The notes: a model not told the origin generated them from the sequence alone. Numbered from the stretch's first letter, positions 8,952 to 17,752 are shown. The stretch: 30,603 bases of DNA from Mucilaginibacter sp. (GCA_028288315.1 JAQBNY010000182.1:1-30603); one strand, 5' to 3'. Numbers and translations: made by a program.

Positions 8952-10391
8952 ATGTCAGGTAACGATTTTTTCGCTCTTACGCCATTAATATTACTTGCCG
9001 GTTCTTCCGTGCTTATTATGCTTTTGATTGCAATAAAATTGAGTCACCGGGTAATTCAGCTAAGTAGTCTGCTTTTATTTATTGTTGCCTTTTCTTCACT
9101 TATTTATATTCAAAAATTACTTCCGTACCACATTGAACCATTGTTGGTTATAGATGGGTTTTCGGTATTCATTATGGGTCTTATCATTTTTTCAAGTTTG
9201 GTGGTCAATATCCTTTCTTATATTTATTTTGAAGAAAAAGAAGAAAGCCCGAAAGAATATTACGTATTGCTTTTTCTGTGTACATTGGGAGCCTGTGTGT
9301 TGGCTGTAAGTAAGCATTTTGTTTCTTTATTCCTCGGCCTTGAAATTTTGACGGTTGGCTTATACGCCCTGATTGCCTATTTGCGGGTAAGGCATCATAA
9401 TATAGAAGCGGGAATTAAATACCTTGTTTTGGCAGCATTCTCTTCAGCCTTTCTTCTCTTCGGAATGGCCTTAATTTATCTTGAAACCGGAAGCATGCAG
9501 TTTTCAATGATAGCCCACAGCCTAACGTCACTTCAATCATTATCCCCTCTGTTTCTTACAGGCTTAGGGATGATGTTAGTAGGAGTGGGGTTTAAACTGG
9601 CAGTGGTTCCGTTCCATATGTGGACTGCCGATGTATATGAGGGCGCTCCCGCACCGGTTACCGCCTTTATTGCTACCGCCTCCAAAGGCGGAGTATTTGC
9701 GGTGCTGTTTCGCTTTTTTATAATGATTGATGGCTTCAGGTTTAAGGTTGTAATGCTTATTCTAATATGTATTGCCATTGCTTCTATGATTATAGGTAAC
9801 CTGCTTGCGGTACAGCAAAAAAATGTAAAGCGTATTCTGGCTTATTCCTCTATTGCACATCTAGGTTATTTATTAGTTGCCTTTATCCCCGGCAGTATGA
9901 TGAGTATAAAAGCCCTTAGCTTTTATTTGATGGCCTATTTTATTACCACTCTAACCGCGTTTGGCATAGTGACTGTTTTATCAAATAAAGAAACGGATGC
10001 GGAAAACATAGAAAGCTATAAAGCATTATTTTGGGAACGCCCTGTGTTGGCCTGTATATTTAGCTCGGCTTTACTTTCCCTGGCCGGGATACCGCTCACG
10101 GTTGGCTTTGTTGGTAAATTTTACATCTTGGCAGCAGGACTCCAATCGGGATTTTGGATAACCGCTTTAATCCTCGTTATCAGTAGCGTGATTGGTTTGT
10201 ACTATTATCTCCGGATTATAACCACGATGTTCGCCGGACAAAAAAGTATCTTACCCGAAGAGGAAAGAGCAAATCCAGTTTTTTATATGGTAAGTATTAT
10301 AGCTTTATCGGTTCTTAGTTTATTGATTATTTGGTTTGGGGTTTATCCATCAGGAGTAATGGGTTCTATGGAATATTTTAAACTAAAATAG
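8952..10391 (+). CDS. nuoN: NADH-quinone oxidoreductase subunit N
   Basis: Third antiporter-like subunit (ND2), 479 residues against 485 in E. coli. Signatures include LFLGLEILTVGLYALIAYLR with the membrane Glu, GVGFKLAVVPFHMWTADVY with the Lys, EGAPAPVTAFIATASK, and NVKRILAYSSIAHLGYLL. It starts 10 nt after nuoM and is the last gene of the operon. The next gene converges from the other strand only 45 nt downstream, and I see no strong hairpin terminator in that gap. Confidence 0.96.
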   Translation: MSGNDFFALTPLILLAGSSVLIMLLIAIKLSHRVIQLSSLLLFIVAFSSLIYIQKLLPYHIEPLLVIDGFSVFIMGLIIFSSLVVNILSYIYFEEKEESPKEYYVLLFLCTLGACVLAVSKHFVSLFLGLEILTVGLYALIAYLRVRHHNIEAGIKYLVLAAFSSAFLLFGMALIYLETGSMQFSMIAHSLTSLQSLSPLFLTGLGMMLVGVGFKLAVVPFHMWTADVYEGAPAPVTAFIATASKGGVFAVLFRFFIMIDGFRFKVVMLILICIAIASMIIGNLLAVQQKNVKRILAYSSIAHLGYLLVAFIPGSMMSIKALSFYLMAYFITTLTAFGIVTVLSNKETDAENIESYKALFWERPVLACIFSSALLSLAGIPLTVGFVGKFYILAAGLQSGFWITALILVISSVIGLYYYLRIITTMFAGQKSILPEEERANPVFYMVSIIALSVLSLLIIWFGVYPSGVMGSMEYFKLK

Positions 10392-10436
10392 TATGAAGCG
10401 CAGCTATAACGCACTGGATGATTGAAGGGTACCTGG

Positions 10437-12443
10437 TTACATTAAAATCGTTTTTTGTGTTGAAAGTTGGCGTCTGCGATCTGCTAAATGTGAGGCAGAA
10501 CTTTTGAATTGAATGTTGGCCTCAACGAAACCTTTATTTAACATTCTTGCAAACGTTGAATTTACTGTAGCATGATCATCATCAAAACTACCATGAGATG
10601 CTGAAGTGGATCGTTCTGCTGACTCTTCAGGTGCTGAGTTTGGCGCTAATATCCAATCAGCTTGCTTATTGTTAAACAGGCTTTTAAGGTCTGGGTCTTT
10701 GTCTATAAACTTTTGCATGCCGAGCAGAGGTACGCCGTCTCTGAATAATGGAATACGCTGTTGATCTTCAAACGCATCAGAAACCAGGTAGAGTAAGGAT
10801 TTATTGTAGATATGGGCACAGTTGTCGTCCTGTTCAGCCTGATCTGTTAAAGTGAATAGCGTAAATTGGTCAATACTTTTATTGGTAATTGCAGGTAAAT
10901 AAGCTTCTTTAAAAAGTGCTATTGTACAGGCTGGTGCCCATAAGGCGCATGTTTTTACTTTCAAAGCCATACCTGTTTCATCTTTAAGCGGCCCTGCTGT
11001 AATTTTTCCATTTGTAGTTAGTAATTGCATTAGTGGCGCCTGAAAAATACTGCCCGCACTATGACTTATGATATGTATTTCAAGGTTATCTCCAAATTGC
11101 TTAGCCAGTTCCTCAATAAATTGGAGGGTTAGCCGGGCACCGCCGTTTTTACTTTTTGTTGCCAACAATGCATTGGTTTTCATTTCATCCCATTGTAGCT
11201 TACCCGTCAATTCCCTGGCTAGTGGCTCTAAAGCATCGTCAAGCCTATCTAGCATAAAGTCTTTACTAGAATCCAAAAAACCTTCCGGGCGCCTGCGTCT
11301 GATAGCATCCTGCAGTATATTGGTTATTGTTGTCCAGGCGTCAGTTTTCCAGATGAAGGTTATAGGGTATATCTCAGCTTGCAACAATGCAGGCCGGTAT
11401 TCTGCTAACCGCTGTACCGCGGCGCTTTCACTAACCAAGCCTCCATGGGCATACAATAGCAGCCTTTTCTTTTTCCATTCTTTAGTAACTCTTGGAATAT
11501 CCTCTTTAAAAATAGCTTTTACCTCATCTATTGTAGTGCCAAAGTCTCCACCCGGTCTTAATTCTCCATTATTGCCAATGCTTATAATATGCGGCCTTAA
11601 ATCAGCATAAGTATAGGCTTGAGACTTTCCGGCAGAAGCAGCATGGCTTATTGCCATTGTATTGCTTTTAAGCAGTTCAACAGGGGCACCTAAGCGAGCT
11701 ACCCAGGTGTCTTTACTATTAGCCAGCCAATCATCATAGGTAATTAATGCAAAGCCTTCTTTCCCCCAGTCTGCTCCCCATGAATTTTGAATCCAAAAAC
11801 CACGACGATCATAAGCTACTATCACAAAAGCATGCCCGCCAAGCATTTTTTCCATAAAGGGTATCACTCCATCCTCATTAATATGCGTCCAGCCTTCGTG
11901 TACATTACAGGTAGCATATAAAACGCCTACTTCGGCCATTGCAGTGTGCATGGCAACTAAGTCCAAGTGATTTACCCGATAGTATGCTCCCAAAGGACGC
12001 TGCAATGCATCAGAGGTGCGGTTATCATTTAAACGATTGTCTATAGAAGTATCTTTATTGTAGGGCCAGCATTCATCACCACAAACTCCATGTTTGTGCC
12101 AACCCTTCATTGCTCCTCTGGCGCTGGACCCGCTATAATCTTCGCCTGACCATTCATCATACCGTTTAGCCATTTCATAAAGCATTCTTGCACTCACCGA
12201 ATTAATATCGGGCACAACTGTCCTTTTTCGCAACAGGTAATTTGCTACACTAGCGAGTCCGAAACCGGTACATGCTCCTTCTTGCCCCTGGTTTAATATG
12301 GGTACTTCATATTTCCGGTATTCCTCCAGGGCAATTTTGGCTGGCACCTCATAAAGAGTTGCTACATACATTTTATCCCTAAAGTCTAATGTATCAGGGC
12401 GTGCATTTAAAACACGATCTTGTAGTTTGGGGATAGTGTCCAT
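10437..12443 (-). CDS. Papain-like cysteine peptidase fused to an alpha/beta hydrolase
   Basis: A 668-residue two-domain protein. The N-terminal half (about 1-255) is a C1-family peptidase. Gln52 and Cys58 (NQGQEGACTGFG) have the same six-residue spacing as papain Gln19/Cys25, His204 lies in GGHAFVIVAYD, and Asn220 in IQNSWGADWG. The C-terminal half (about 325-560) looks like an alpha/beta hydrolase: HGG at 333-335 as a possible oxyanion element, and ISHSAGS with Ser462 as likely nucleophile. No signal peptide, membrane segment or propeptide-like start is visible, so it is cytoplasmic or exported without Sec. The final 60 residues are polar with a Ser/Glu-rich linker. It lies downstream of the metzincin-lectin gene on the same strand, which suggests a functional pair. 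The substrate is unknown; the fold calls are good, the role is not established. Confidence 0.8.
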   Translation of the reverse strand: MDTIPKLQDRVLNARPDTLDFRDKMYVATLYEVPAKIALEEYRKYEVPILNQGQEGACTGFGLASVANYLLRKRTVVPDINSVSARMLYEMAKRYDEWSGEDYSGSSARGAMKGWHKHGVCGDECWPYNKDTSIDNRLNDNRTSDALQRPLGAYYRVNHLDLVAMHTAMAEVGVLYATCNVHEGWTHINEDGVIPFMEKMLGGHAFVIVAYDRRGFWIQNSWGADWGKEGFALITYDDWLANSKDTWVARLGAPVELLKSNTMAISHAASAGKSQAYTYADLRPHIISIGNNGELRPGGDFGTTIDEVKAIFKEDIPRVTKEWKKKRLLLYAHGGLVSESAAVQRLAEYRPALLQAEIYPITFIWKTDAWTTITNILQDAIRRRRPEGFLDSSKDFMLDRLDDALEPLARELTGKLQWDEMKTNALLATKSKNGGARLTLQFIEELAKQFGDNLEIHIISHSAGSIFQAPLMQLLTTNGKITAGPLKDETGMALKVKTCALWAPACTIALFKEAYLPAITNKSIDQFTLFTLTDQAEQDDNCAHIYNKSLLYLVSDAFEDQQRIPLFRDGVPLLGMQKFIDKDPDLKSLFNNKQADWILAPNSAPEESAERSTSASHGSFDDDHATVNSTFARMLNKGFVEANIQFKSSASHLADRRRQLSTQKTILM

Positions 12444-12550
12444 AAAAGTATAGGTTCAAGAAAAGTTAAGGTATAAGTTGAGCACACGACATTACAACAT
12501 AGGTTTCCTTTAAATGAGGAATGATGAAAAGTTACTAAAAAAATAACCAA

Positions 12551-12651
12551 GAGTTGTTACATTCTTATGTGTCAATTATATAGCATGCGCTATTGCCTCG
12601 TTTTATAAGCATTTTGGGCTTTGGTTCTGATTCAAAGTAATGTAACAACTC
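12551..12651. repeat. 13-bp inverted repeat flanking 75 nt
   Basis: GAGTTGTTACATT at 12551-12563 is repeated as its exact reverse complement at 12639-12651. The pair frames an AT-rich spacer in the intergenic stretch upstream of the cysteine peptidase/hydrolase gene. It could be a long-stem hairpin in the leader of that gene or the ends of a small mobile-like element. I see no clear target-site duplication, so this remains open. Confidence 0.5.
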
Positions 12652-12674
12652 CAGACCGTATAACTGGTTTAAAG

Positions 12675-12694
12675 CTGGGGGATTGCACCCCCAG
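12675..12694 (-). terminator. Hairpin terminator after the metzincin-lectin gene
   Basis: CTGGGGG-ATTGCA-CCCCCAG is a GC-rich 7-bp stem starting about five bases beyond the stop codon of the minus-strand gene. On that strand it is followed by CTTTAAA, a weak U-tract. Termination is probable but may be incomplete, letting some transcript reach the peptidase/hydrolase gene. Confidence 0.5.
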
Positions 12695-12698
12695 TGTT

Positions 12699-14546
12699 TT
12701 AAAGCAACTGGAACCAACCAGCCCAACCCGAAGCGCCATCCCACCAGGTAGAATACACAATACCGTCTGATCCTACTGTAAACAAATCAATATGTTCTGG
12801 GAAACGGGCAATGGCTGCTATTTGGCCACCCGGCTTACCAATACCTCCTGATACGTTAAACCAGCCAGCCCATCCTGAAGTATCGTGCCACCAAGTGCTG
12901 TAAATCTTGTTATCGGTACCAATAACAAATAAATCTAAATGGTTTGAGTGCCGCGATATGGCTGTAACAGGTGATCCTGGCGAAGCAACACCACCCGAAA
13001 CCTGGAACCAATTGCCCCAACCTCCATTGGCATCCCACCAGGTAGACATTATTTTTCCGTCAGAGGCAGTGGTAAATAAATCTAAATGATTTTGAAAGCG
13101 TGATACTACGTTAACTGTAGAATCAGGGCGGCAGACTTGATTGCCGATGGTAAACCATCCGGACCAACCACTATGCTCATCCCAAAAGCAACTATACACT
13201 TTATTGTCTGTTCCAATAGTAAAAACATCTAAATGCCCGGTGAACCGGCTAACAGCAGTAACTGGAGCCCCATTAGCTGCTACACCGCCTGATAATTGAA
13301 ACCAGTTTGCCCAACCGCTGCTGGCATCCCACCAGGTAGACATTGTTCGGCCATCAGAGGCAGTGGTAAATAAATCCAAATGCGTAGCGAAACGGCATAT
13401 CACGTTTACTGTTGAACCCGGTCTACAAGTTAAATTTCCAATAGTAAACCACCCTGACCAGCCGCTGGATTGGTCCCAAAAGCAGCTATAAACTCTATTA
13501 TCTGTACCTACTGTAAACAAATCCAAATGGCCGGGTACACGTGCAACAGAGGTAACAGGCGAGCCAGATCCTCCGCCGGAAGCTATCCCCCCTGCAAGCT
13601 GAAACCATGGGGCCCAACCGCTATTAACATCCCACCAATTACTCATGGTGCGACCATTTGAGGCTACAGCGAATACATCCAAGTGTTGGGGAAAACGCGC
13701 TACAACACTAATAGGTGTGCGGTCACGCGCATGCAAATTAACTAATCGGGGATATACTTGATTTGCAAACTGTCCATCTTGAGTATCAATGTCCCTTCCT
13801 CCGGGTATAGCCGTTCCGTTTTTCATGACTTCGGCAGGTAGCCAGTAGCACATAATAGAATTAGGATCAGCATGGGCAGTAGAAATAAGCGCTGATTGGT
13901 TGAGTGGTGTAAGTACCTGGGCTATAACTTGGTCTCTTGACCAGCCTTGTGTCCTCATAAAATAGGCAATTGCCTTTTCTCTGTCAATTCCATCAACAAT
14001 TTCACTACGCATGTGCTCATGCGGAAAACCAAGTGTATGACCTGTTTCATGACGAATTACACGAAAAAATTCAGAGTCGGGAGTGCTCATACTAAAACTA
14101 TCCAAATTCATGGTTGGTCGGTTAGCCGGAATGCTTAAAACATCTGTTCCAAGATAAGACCAGAAACCATCCCCAGCTGTACGCGCAATTCTAACCTGCG
14201 GGTTCTGTGTGGTTTCTATAAACTGTACGTTGCCAAATATACCCCAGGCATTCATATGCGAAAGAATCCGGGCACGGAGATCTGCAGGTGGGTTATCCAT
14301 AAAGCCAACTGTGAGGCGTACGCCACCTACTCCCCAGTATTTGGCGGTTAACAGTGCAAGCTTATCTGGCTCAATTACCGTATCAGGCATCGCCATCTTT
14401 AACTGATGCACGGCAGGCGCATTAGCAGGATTAATTTTTATGGCAGTTTCTGCAGCCGAGGCCCAAAGCTCTTTAGGCAGAATTCTAATTGTACAGGGTT
14501 TTACTTCAGCAGTTTCATTAGAAACAAGTTCCTCTAGCGTTTCCAT
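12699..14546 (-). CDS. Metzincin metalloprotease with seven-bladed PLL-like lectin domain
   Basis: A 615-residue protein. The catalytic domain (about 70-270) has the metzincin zinc motif HETGHTLGFPH at residues 166-176 (His166, Glu167, His170, His176) and a Met-turn candidate SIMCY with Met232, which fits an astacin-like M12 peptidase. From about residue 278 to the end, seven repeats of 45-50 residues follow. Their pattern is H-x-D-x-F, then SDG or TDN, YS-x-(F/W)WD, SGWxxWF, like the PLL/fucose-binding beta-propeller lectins. The ATG at 14546 is chosen over an in-frame TTG at 14621; the extra 25 residues would add no signal peptide. No Sec signal is seen from either start. Its neighbour downstream is another hydrolytic fusion protein. 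A lectin-targeted extracellular protease is the natural reading, but the export route and target glycan are unknown. Confidence 0.82.
   Translation of the reverse strand: METLEELVSNETAEVKPCTIRILPKELWASAAETAIKINPANAPAVHQLKMAMPDTVIEPDKLALLTAKYWGVGGVRLTVGFMDNPPADLRARILSHMNAWGIFGNVQFIETTQNPQVRIARTAGDGFWSYLGTDVLSIPANRPTMNLDSFSMSTPDSEFFRVIRHETGHTLGFPHEHMRSEIVDGIDREKAIAYFMRTQGWSRDQVIAQVLTPLNQSALISTAHADPNSIMCYWLPAEVMKNGTAIPGGRDIDTQDGQFANQVYPRLVNLHARDRTPISVVARFPQHLDVFAVASNGRTMSNWWDVNSGWAPWFQLAGGIASGGGSGSPVTSVARVPGHLDLFTVGTDNRVYSCFWDQSSGWSGWFTIGNLTCRPGSTVNVICRFATHLDLFTTASDGRTMSTWWDASSGWANWFQLSGGVAANGAPVTAVSRFTGHLDVFTIGTDNKVYSCFWDEHSGWSGWFTIGNQVCRPDSTVNVVSRFQNHLDLFTTASDGKIMSTWWDANGGWGNWFQVSGGVASPGSPVTAISRHSNHLDLFVIGTDNKIYSTWWHDTSGWAGWFNVSGGIGKPGGQIAAIARFPEHIDLFTVGSDGIVYSTWWDGASGWAGWFQLL
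12702..13715 (-). repeat. Seven tandem PLL-type propeller blades
   Basis: Seven blades of 45-50 residues are encoded here. Blades 3 and 5 share ASDG...MSTWWD and end in SGGVA. Blades 2 and 4 share GTDN...VYSCFWD and end in a Cys-Arg-Pro. The alternation has a period of 98 codons: the same stretch, starting cagaggcagtggtaaataaa, occurs at 13061 and again 294 bases on at 13355. This indicates recent amplification of blade pairs. Confidence 0.8.
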
Positions 14547-14942
14547 AATTTGTAGGTATAAGGTGGATAATTTTATTACTTTAAGTGTAGGTAAGAGATC
14601 AGAGTTGTATAGGTAGGTCAAGTAAAAACAGAAATTATTGGCAACTCTTTGTGATAGATTATTTGTAAAATTATAACTAAAGCATACCGAAACAAATAGC
14701 TACTTATAGTCATTTATTCCAATGACAGGTAGCTTCGAATAATGGTAATAACTTAATTAAGTTTGATTATATGGAGCAATTCACAAAAGCGAATTAGACC
14801 CTTATGGTTTTGATAAGGTTTATAGTTTAATTGATGCATTTATACGCCTAAGTGTATCATTATATGTGCGTTCTTAAAGAATTACGTGTAAGTGATACAG
14901 GAAAGTGTGACAGAAGTTATATTTGCGGCTATTTACGGAGAA
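14547..14942. other. Intergenic region between divergent genes
   Basis: AT-rich, about 395 nt, between the minus-strand metzincin-lectin gene and the plus-strand acetyltransferase gene. It must contain the promoters of both. I see no coding sequence, RNA gene or strong repeat, and no clear TAnnTTTG element that I would assign. Confidence 0.5.
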
Positions 14943-15629
14943 ATGGACCATATACTTGATAATCCTATTTATAATGCGCTTAATTCGGGCAATCAGCAAT
15001 TTTATATTGGAAATGAAAATTCGAATTTTTTTCAGCCAGAAGTTGCGCCTTTTGCGGGATTGAAGACTAATTCCGATAATGATTTTGCGGAACTTGACTA
15101 TATCAGTCCGCCGGAAAGCACTTTTGTTATTTTTACTCCTGAAAGGGTGTCAATACCCAAGCCCTGGAAAAAAATACGGGAAATGGAACTGTTGCAAATG
15201 GTGTATGAGGGTACCATACCTCCGCATAAAATTAACCAGAATCTGATTGATCTTAATGAACAGCACGTACCTGAAATGCTTGCATTAACCCAATTGACAA
15301 ACCCTGGTCCGTTTCTTAACCAGACGATACAGTTTGGCAATTACACCGGTATTATTAGTGATGGCCGCCTTGTTGCCATGGTAGGGCAACGACAACAGCC
15401 GCTGCCTTATATAGAGATTAGTGCCGTATGTACGCATCCGGACCACCTGGGTAAAGGGTACGCAACCTTACTTATTACAGAGCAGATTAAACGAATAATA
15501 ACGGCTGGTGCTGTTCCTTTTCTTCATGTACTTGCAGGTAACCAAAGTGCCATAAGTGTATATGAACGCTTAGGTTTTAAAACAAGGAGGCAACTGTTTG
15601 CTTTTGTTTTTCAAAAGGAGATGAGATAA
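14943..15629 (+). CDS. GNAT-family N-acetyltransferase
   Basis: A 228-residue protein whose C-terminal half is a GNAT fold that uses acetyl-CoA. The cofactor-binding motif A is clear in ISAVCTHPDHLGKGYATLLI (near residues 155-175), followed by the late motif FLHVLAGNQSAISVYERLGF. This arrangement fits the FR47-like subgroup. The N-terminal half has no recognised motif. The ATG at 14943, preceded by CGGAGA, is preferred to an in-frame GTG at 14892 because the extra 17 codons look like leader rather than domain. The gene converges on the DUF1080 gene 33 nt downstream. The acceptor substrate cannot be told from sequence. Confidence 0.85.
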   Translation: MDHILDNPIYNALNSGNQQFYIGNENSNFFQPEVAPFAGLKTNSDNDFAELDYISPPESTFVIFTPERVSIPKPWKKIREMELLQMVYEGTIPPHKINQNLIDLNEQHVPEMLALTQLTNPGPFLNQTIQFGNYTGIISDGRLVAMVGQRQQPLPYIEISAVCTHPDHLGKGYATLLITEQIKRIITAGAVPFLHVLAGNQSAISVYERLGFKTRRQLFAFVFQKEMR

Positions 15630-15662
15630 AGTTCTCCAGTGCGCCTAAGACCGTTCTGTCTG

Positions 15663-16649
15663 TTACTTGGCTGGTGTAATAATTATATTTCTGTAATCTA
15701 TTGGGCCGTGATCGCCTTGAATAAGTAGTGGGCCCGGCTCGCCCTCTTTACTATCTATGGCCCCTCCGGTAAGGCCCGGTATCTCCTGCCTGCATATTAC
15801 CATGGTGCCATTTGCTACAAGGGTTATCAACCGGCCTACCAGCGTTATGTCGTAAGATTGCCATTCTCCGGGATTTTTTGCCATCATTTTGTTTGGTGGC
15901 AGGAAGCCATATACCGAACTGAACTGGTTATTAATGGGTTCCGGTTCACCACTTTTAGTGTCAATCACCTGTACTTCATAACGGCCGCGCAGGTAAACAC
16001 CGCTGTTGCTGCCCTGCTTGTAACGGAACTCGATATGAAGTTTAAAATCGGTAAATTTTCTGTCACTTATCAGGTTAGCGCCCGATTTCAGGCTTCTTAA
16101 AATCCCGTTTTCAACCGTCCATTGGTTTTTGCCGTCGGTATGCCAGCCTTTAGTATCTTTTCCGTTGAATAATTTAATTGGCTTTTCCCAAACAGGGGCT
16201 TTTGTACGGACAAGCAATGGTGCACGAACGCCAGTAAAATTATATGTTTTACCATCGGTATAAACCATAGTGCCTTTTAGCATATTGCCGCTTACCTCAA
16301 ACTCAAAATCCATATTGCGGGTTCCTTCTTCCCATTGCGGGGGGATAGAGAAACTATATTTACCTTCATGCGGTTTAACCTCTGCAATTGGGCGTGCACT
16401 ACCAAAAGCATATGTAAAACGGCCAATAAGTGTCTTGGTGCCCGATTTTTGAACCTCTAACCACGAAGGCAGGCTTTTACCGTTTTTATCCATTGTAATA
16501 TCCCACCTGCCAATAACATCAGGATCTTTATCTATCGCTGGCGTGTATGCTGACGCTTTTAAGCTAGAGAAAAGAAACAGAGCCAAAAGAATTTGTACAC
16601 CTACAAAACGCGAAATACTGTTGCTGGTTAAAACCGATAAATTTTTCAT
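15663..16649 (-). CDS. Secreted DUF1080 (3-keto-disaccharide hydrolase-like) protein
   Basis: A 328-residue protein with an N-terminal signal peptide: basic start, hydrophobic FVGVQILLALFLFSS, cleavage probably after the ASA near residue 34. Residues about 40-145 form a beta-rich domain starting VIGRWDITM. Residues about 155-328 match DUF1080: KLFNGKDTKGWH, WTVENGILRS, FTDFKLHIEFRYKQGSNSGVYLRG, then GEWQSYDITL and a final RNIIITPAK. The family has a concanavalin-like fold, and members cleave 3-keto-glycosides. Here the periplasm or outer surface is the likely site. No partner oxidoreductase is in the window. Confidence 0.88.
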   Translation of the reverse strand: MKNLSVLTSNSISRFVGVQILLALFLFSSLKASAYTPAIDKDPDVIGRWDITMDKNGKSLPSWLEVQKSGTKTLIGRFTYAFGSARPIAEVKPHEGKYSFSIPPQWEEGTRNMDFEFEVSGNMLKGTMVYTDGKTYNFTGVRAPLLVRTKAPVWEKPIKLFNGKDTKGWHTDGKNQWTVENGILRSLKSGANLISDRKFTDFKLHIEFRYKQGSNSGVYLRGRYEVQVIDTKSGEPEPINNQFSSVYGFLPPNKMMAKNPGEWQSYDITLVGRLITLVANGTMVICRQEIPGLTGGAIDSKEGEPGPLLIQGDHGPIDYRNIIITPAK

Positions 16650-16742
16650 ATGCTATTAATGAGCTCTAAATCTACAAACTAAATTAATAATACAAAAAGG
16701 ACATTGCTCTATAAACGAATTTAAGTGGTAAGACCACTAATA

Positions 16743-16776
16743 AAAAAGCCTTTCAGTTAATGCTGAAAGGCTTTTT
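16743..16776 (-). terminator. Intrinsic terminator
   Basis: A 14-bp perfect stem (AAAAAGCCTTTCAG / CTGAAAGGCTTTTT) with loop TTAATG, ending in a run of T on either strand. It lies about 70 nt beyond the stop of the minus-strand DoxX gene, so it most likely ends that transcript, and it also shields the downstream DUF1080 gene. Confidence 0.85.
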
Positions 16777-16843
16777 GAGGTATAGAGCCCCTTAATTAAA
16801 ACGCTATTTTTTAATATTACAACTTTATCCCAACTTTTGTTAA

Positions 16844-17308
16844 CTATGGGTACCTTTGATGACGAGCATTGTCTGTACGTACCCAGTTATCTGCAGAGAA
16901 CGATCCTGAGCCGGCTATCCAAACTAATACCAACATTAAAAAAACAATAATAGATAGCCATAATTCTGTATTAAGGAAAGACAGGCCATTAGTAATATTT
17001 ACAAAAAATATTGCGCCCAGTAAAATAGGCATTTGAATAACTACAGCCAAACGGGTAAGTAAACCCATAAGAATAAGCAGACCACCTACAACATGCGCAA
17101 AGGCCACAATATGTATAAGCACAACCGCCATAAGGCCCGAAAAGTCAAAACTGCTGTTTTTGAAAATCCAGTCTTGCTGTACACTTGTGTTACTAATAAA
17201 AATAACGCCCTTGCTAAAAATTATTAATCCAAGAACAATTCTAATTATATCAAGCCATTTAGGATGATGAAGATCACCCCAATGTTCTATTCTGCGAACC
17301 ATGTTCAT
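16844..17308 (-). CDS. DoxX-family membrane protein
   Basis: A 154-residue integral membrane protein with four hydrophobic segments (about 20-40, 57-80, 83-105, 115-133). The first, WLDIIRIVLGLIIFSKGVIF, and the GLLTRLAVVIQ stretch are typical of DoxX/DoxD-like proteins, which are linked to redox or thiol-stress functions in some bacteria. The start ATG is preceded by GGAGGG at 17313-17318 on the minus strand, an unusually strong Shine-Dalgarno for this organism. It stands alone between a terminator and the XRE gene. No more exact function can be given. Confidence 0.85.
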   Translation of the reverse strand: MNMVRRIEHWGDLHHPKWLDIIRIVLGLIIFSKGVIFISNTSVQQDWIFKNSSFDFSGLMAVVLIHIVAFAHVVGGLLILMGLLTRLAVVIQMPILLGAIFFVNITNGLSFLNTELWLSIIVFLMLVLVWIAGSGSFSADNWVRTDNARHQRYP

Positions 17309-17464
17309 GATGCCCTCCTTTTTAGTTGTTAGTAATCGGTTGGTATGAAGTTACTAATAAAACAATAAAAAATCCAAATTTTTATTAAAACACATCAGTG
17401 AACAGTGTTTACAAAATTGACAAGAGTCAAGAATAATGAAGATTAGATTAAAAAATACTTAATA

Positions 17465-17752
17465 TTACAAATTGTGATTTTGTTTGGCGGTAACCATATT
17501 GTCTGCTGCCACCTTTTGGATGAGTTCATTAGAATCAAGATTGATAAGATCAGTTAATTCTACTTCCAGTATTGTTGAAATGTTGAATAAACGGTTAAGC
17601 GTTATATCGCTATATCCCAGTTCAATTTTACTATATGCATTTTGAGATATATTAAGCTTAGCCGCAAGATAATCTTGTGAATAGTCCCGCAGTTCTCTTA
17701 TTTTTCTAATATTATATGCGACAGCTTTAGTTCTTAAATCTAATGCTTTCAT
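17465..17752 (-). CDS. XRE-family helix-turn-helix regulator
   Basis: A 95-residue protein with a Cro/C1-type HTH at about residues 12-68: VAYNIRKIRELRDYSQDYLAAKLNISQNAYSKIE-type sequence, with helix 2-turn-helix 3 around AAKLNISQNAYSKIE, then DITLNRLFNISTILEV. The last 25 residues are polar with no sensor domain. It is transcribed away from the peptide/exporter locus and separated from it by about 600 nt of AT-rich DNA. It is the only regulator next to that locus and is a candidate controller, but that is inference from position only. Confidence 0.85.
   Translation of the reverse strand: MKALDLRTKAVAYNIRKIRELRDYSQDYLAAKLNISQNAYSKIELGYSDITLNRLFNISTILEVELTDLINLDSNELIQKVAADNMVTAKQNHNL

Noticed and set aside
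11068..11610. Plus-strand 180-codon frame inside the peptidase/hydrolase gene.
   Set aside because: It is antisense to a gene with clear catalytic motifs, with low-complexity Ser/Leu composition and no recognisable domain.
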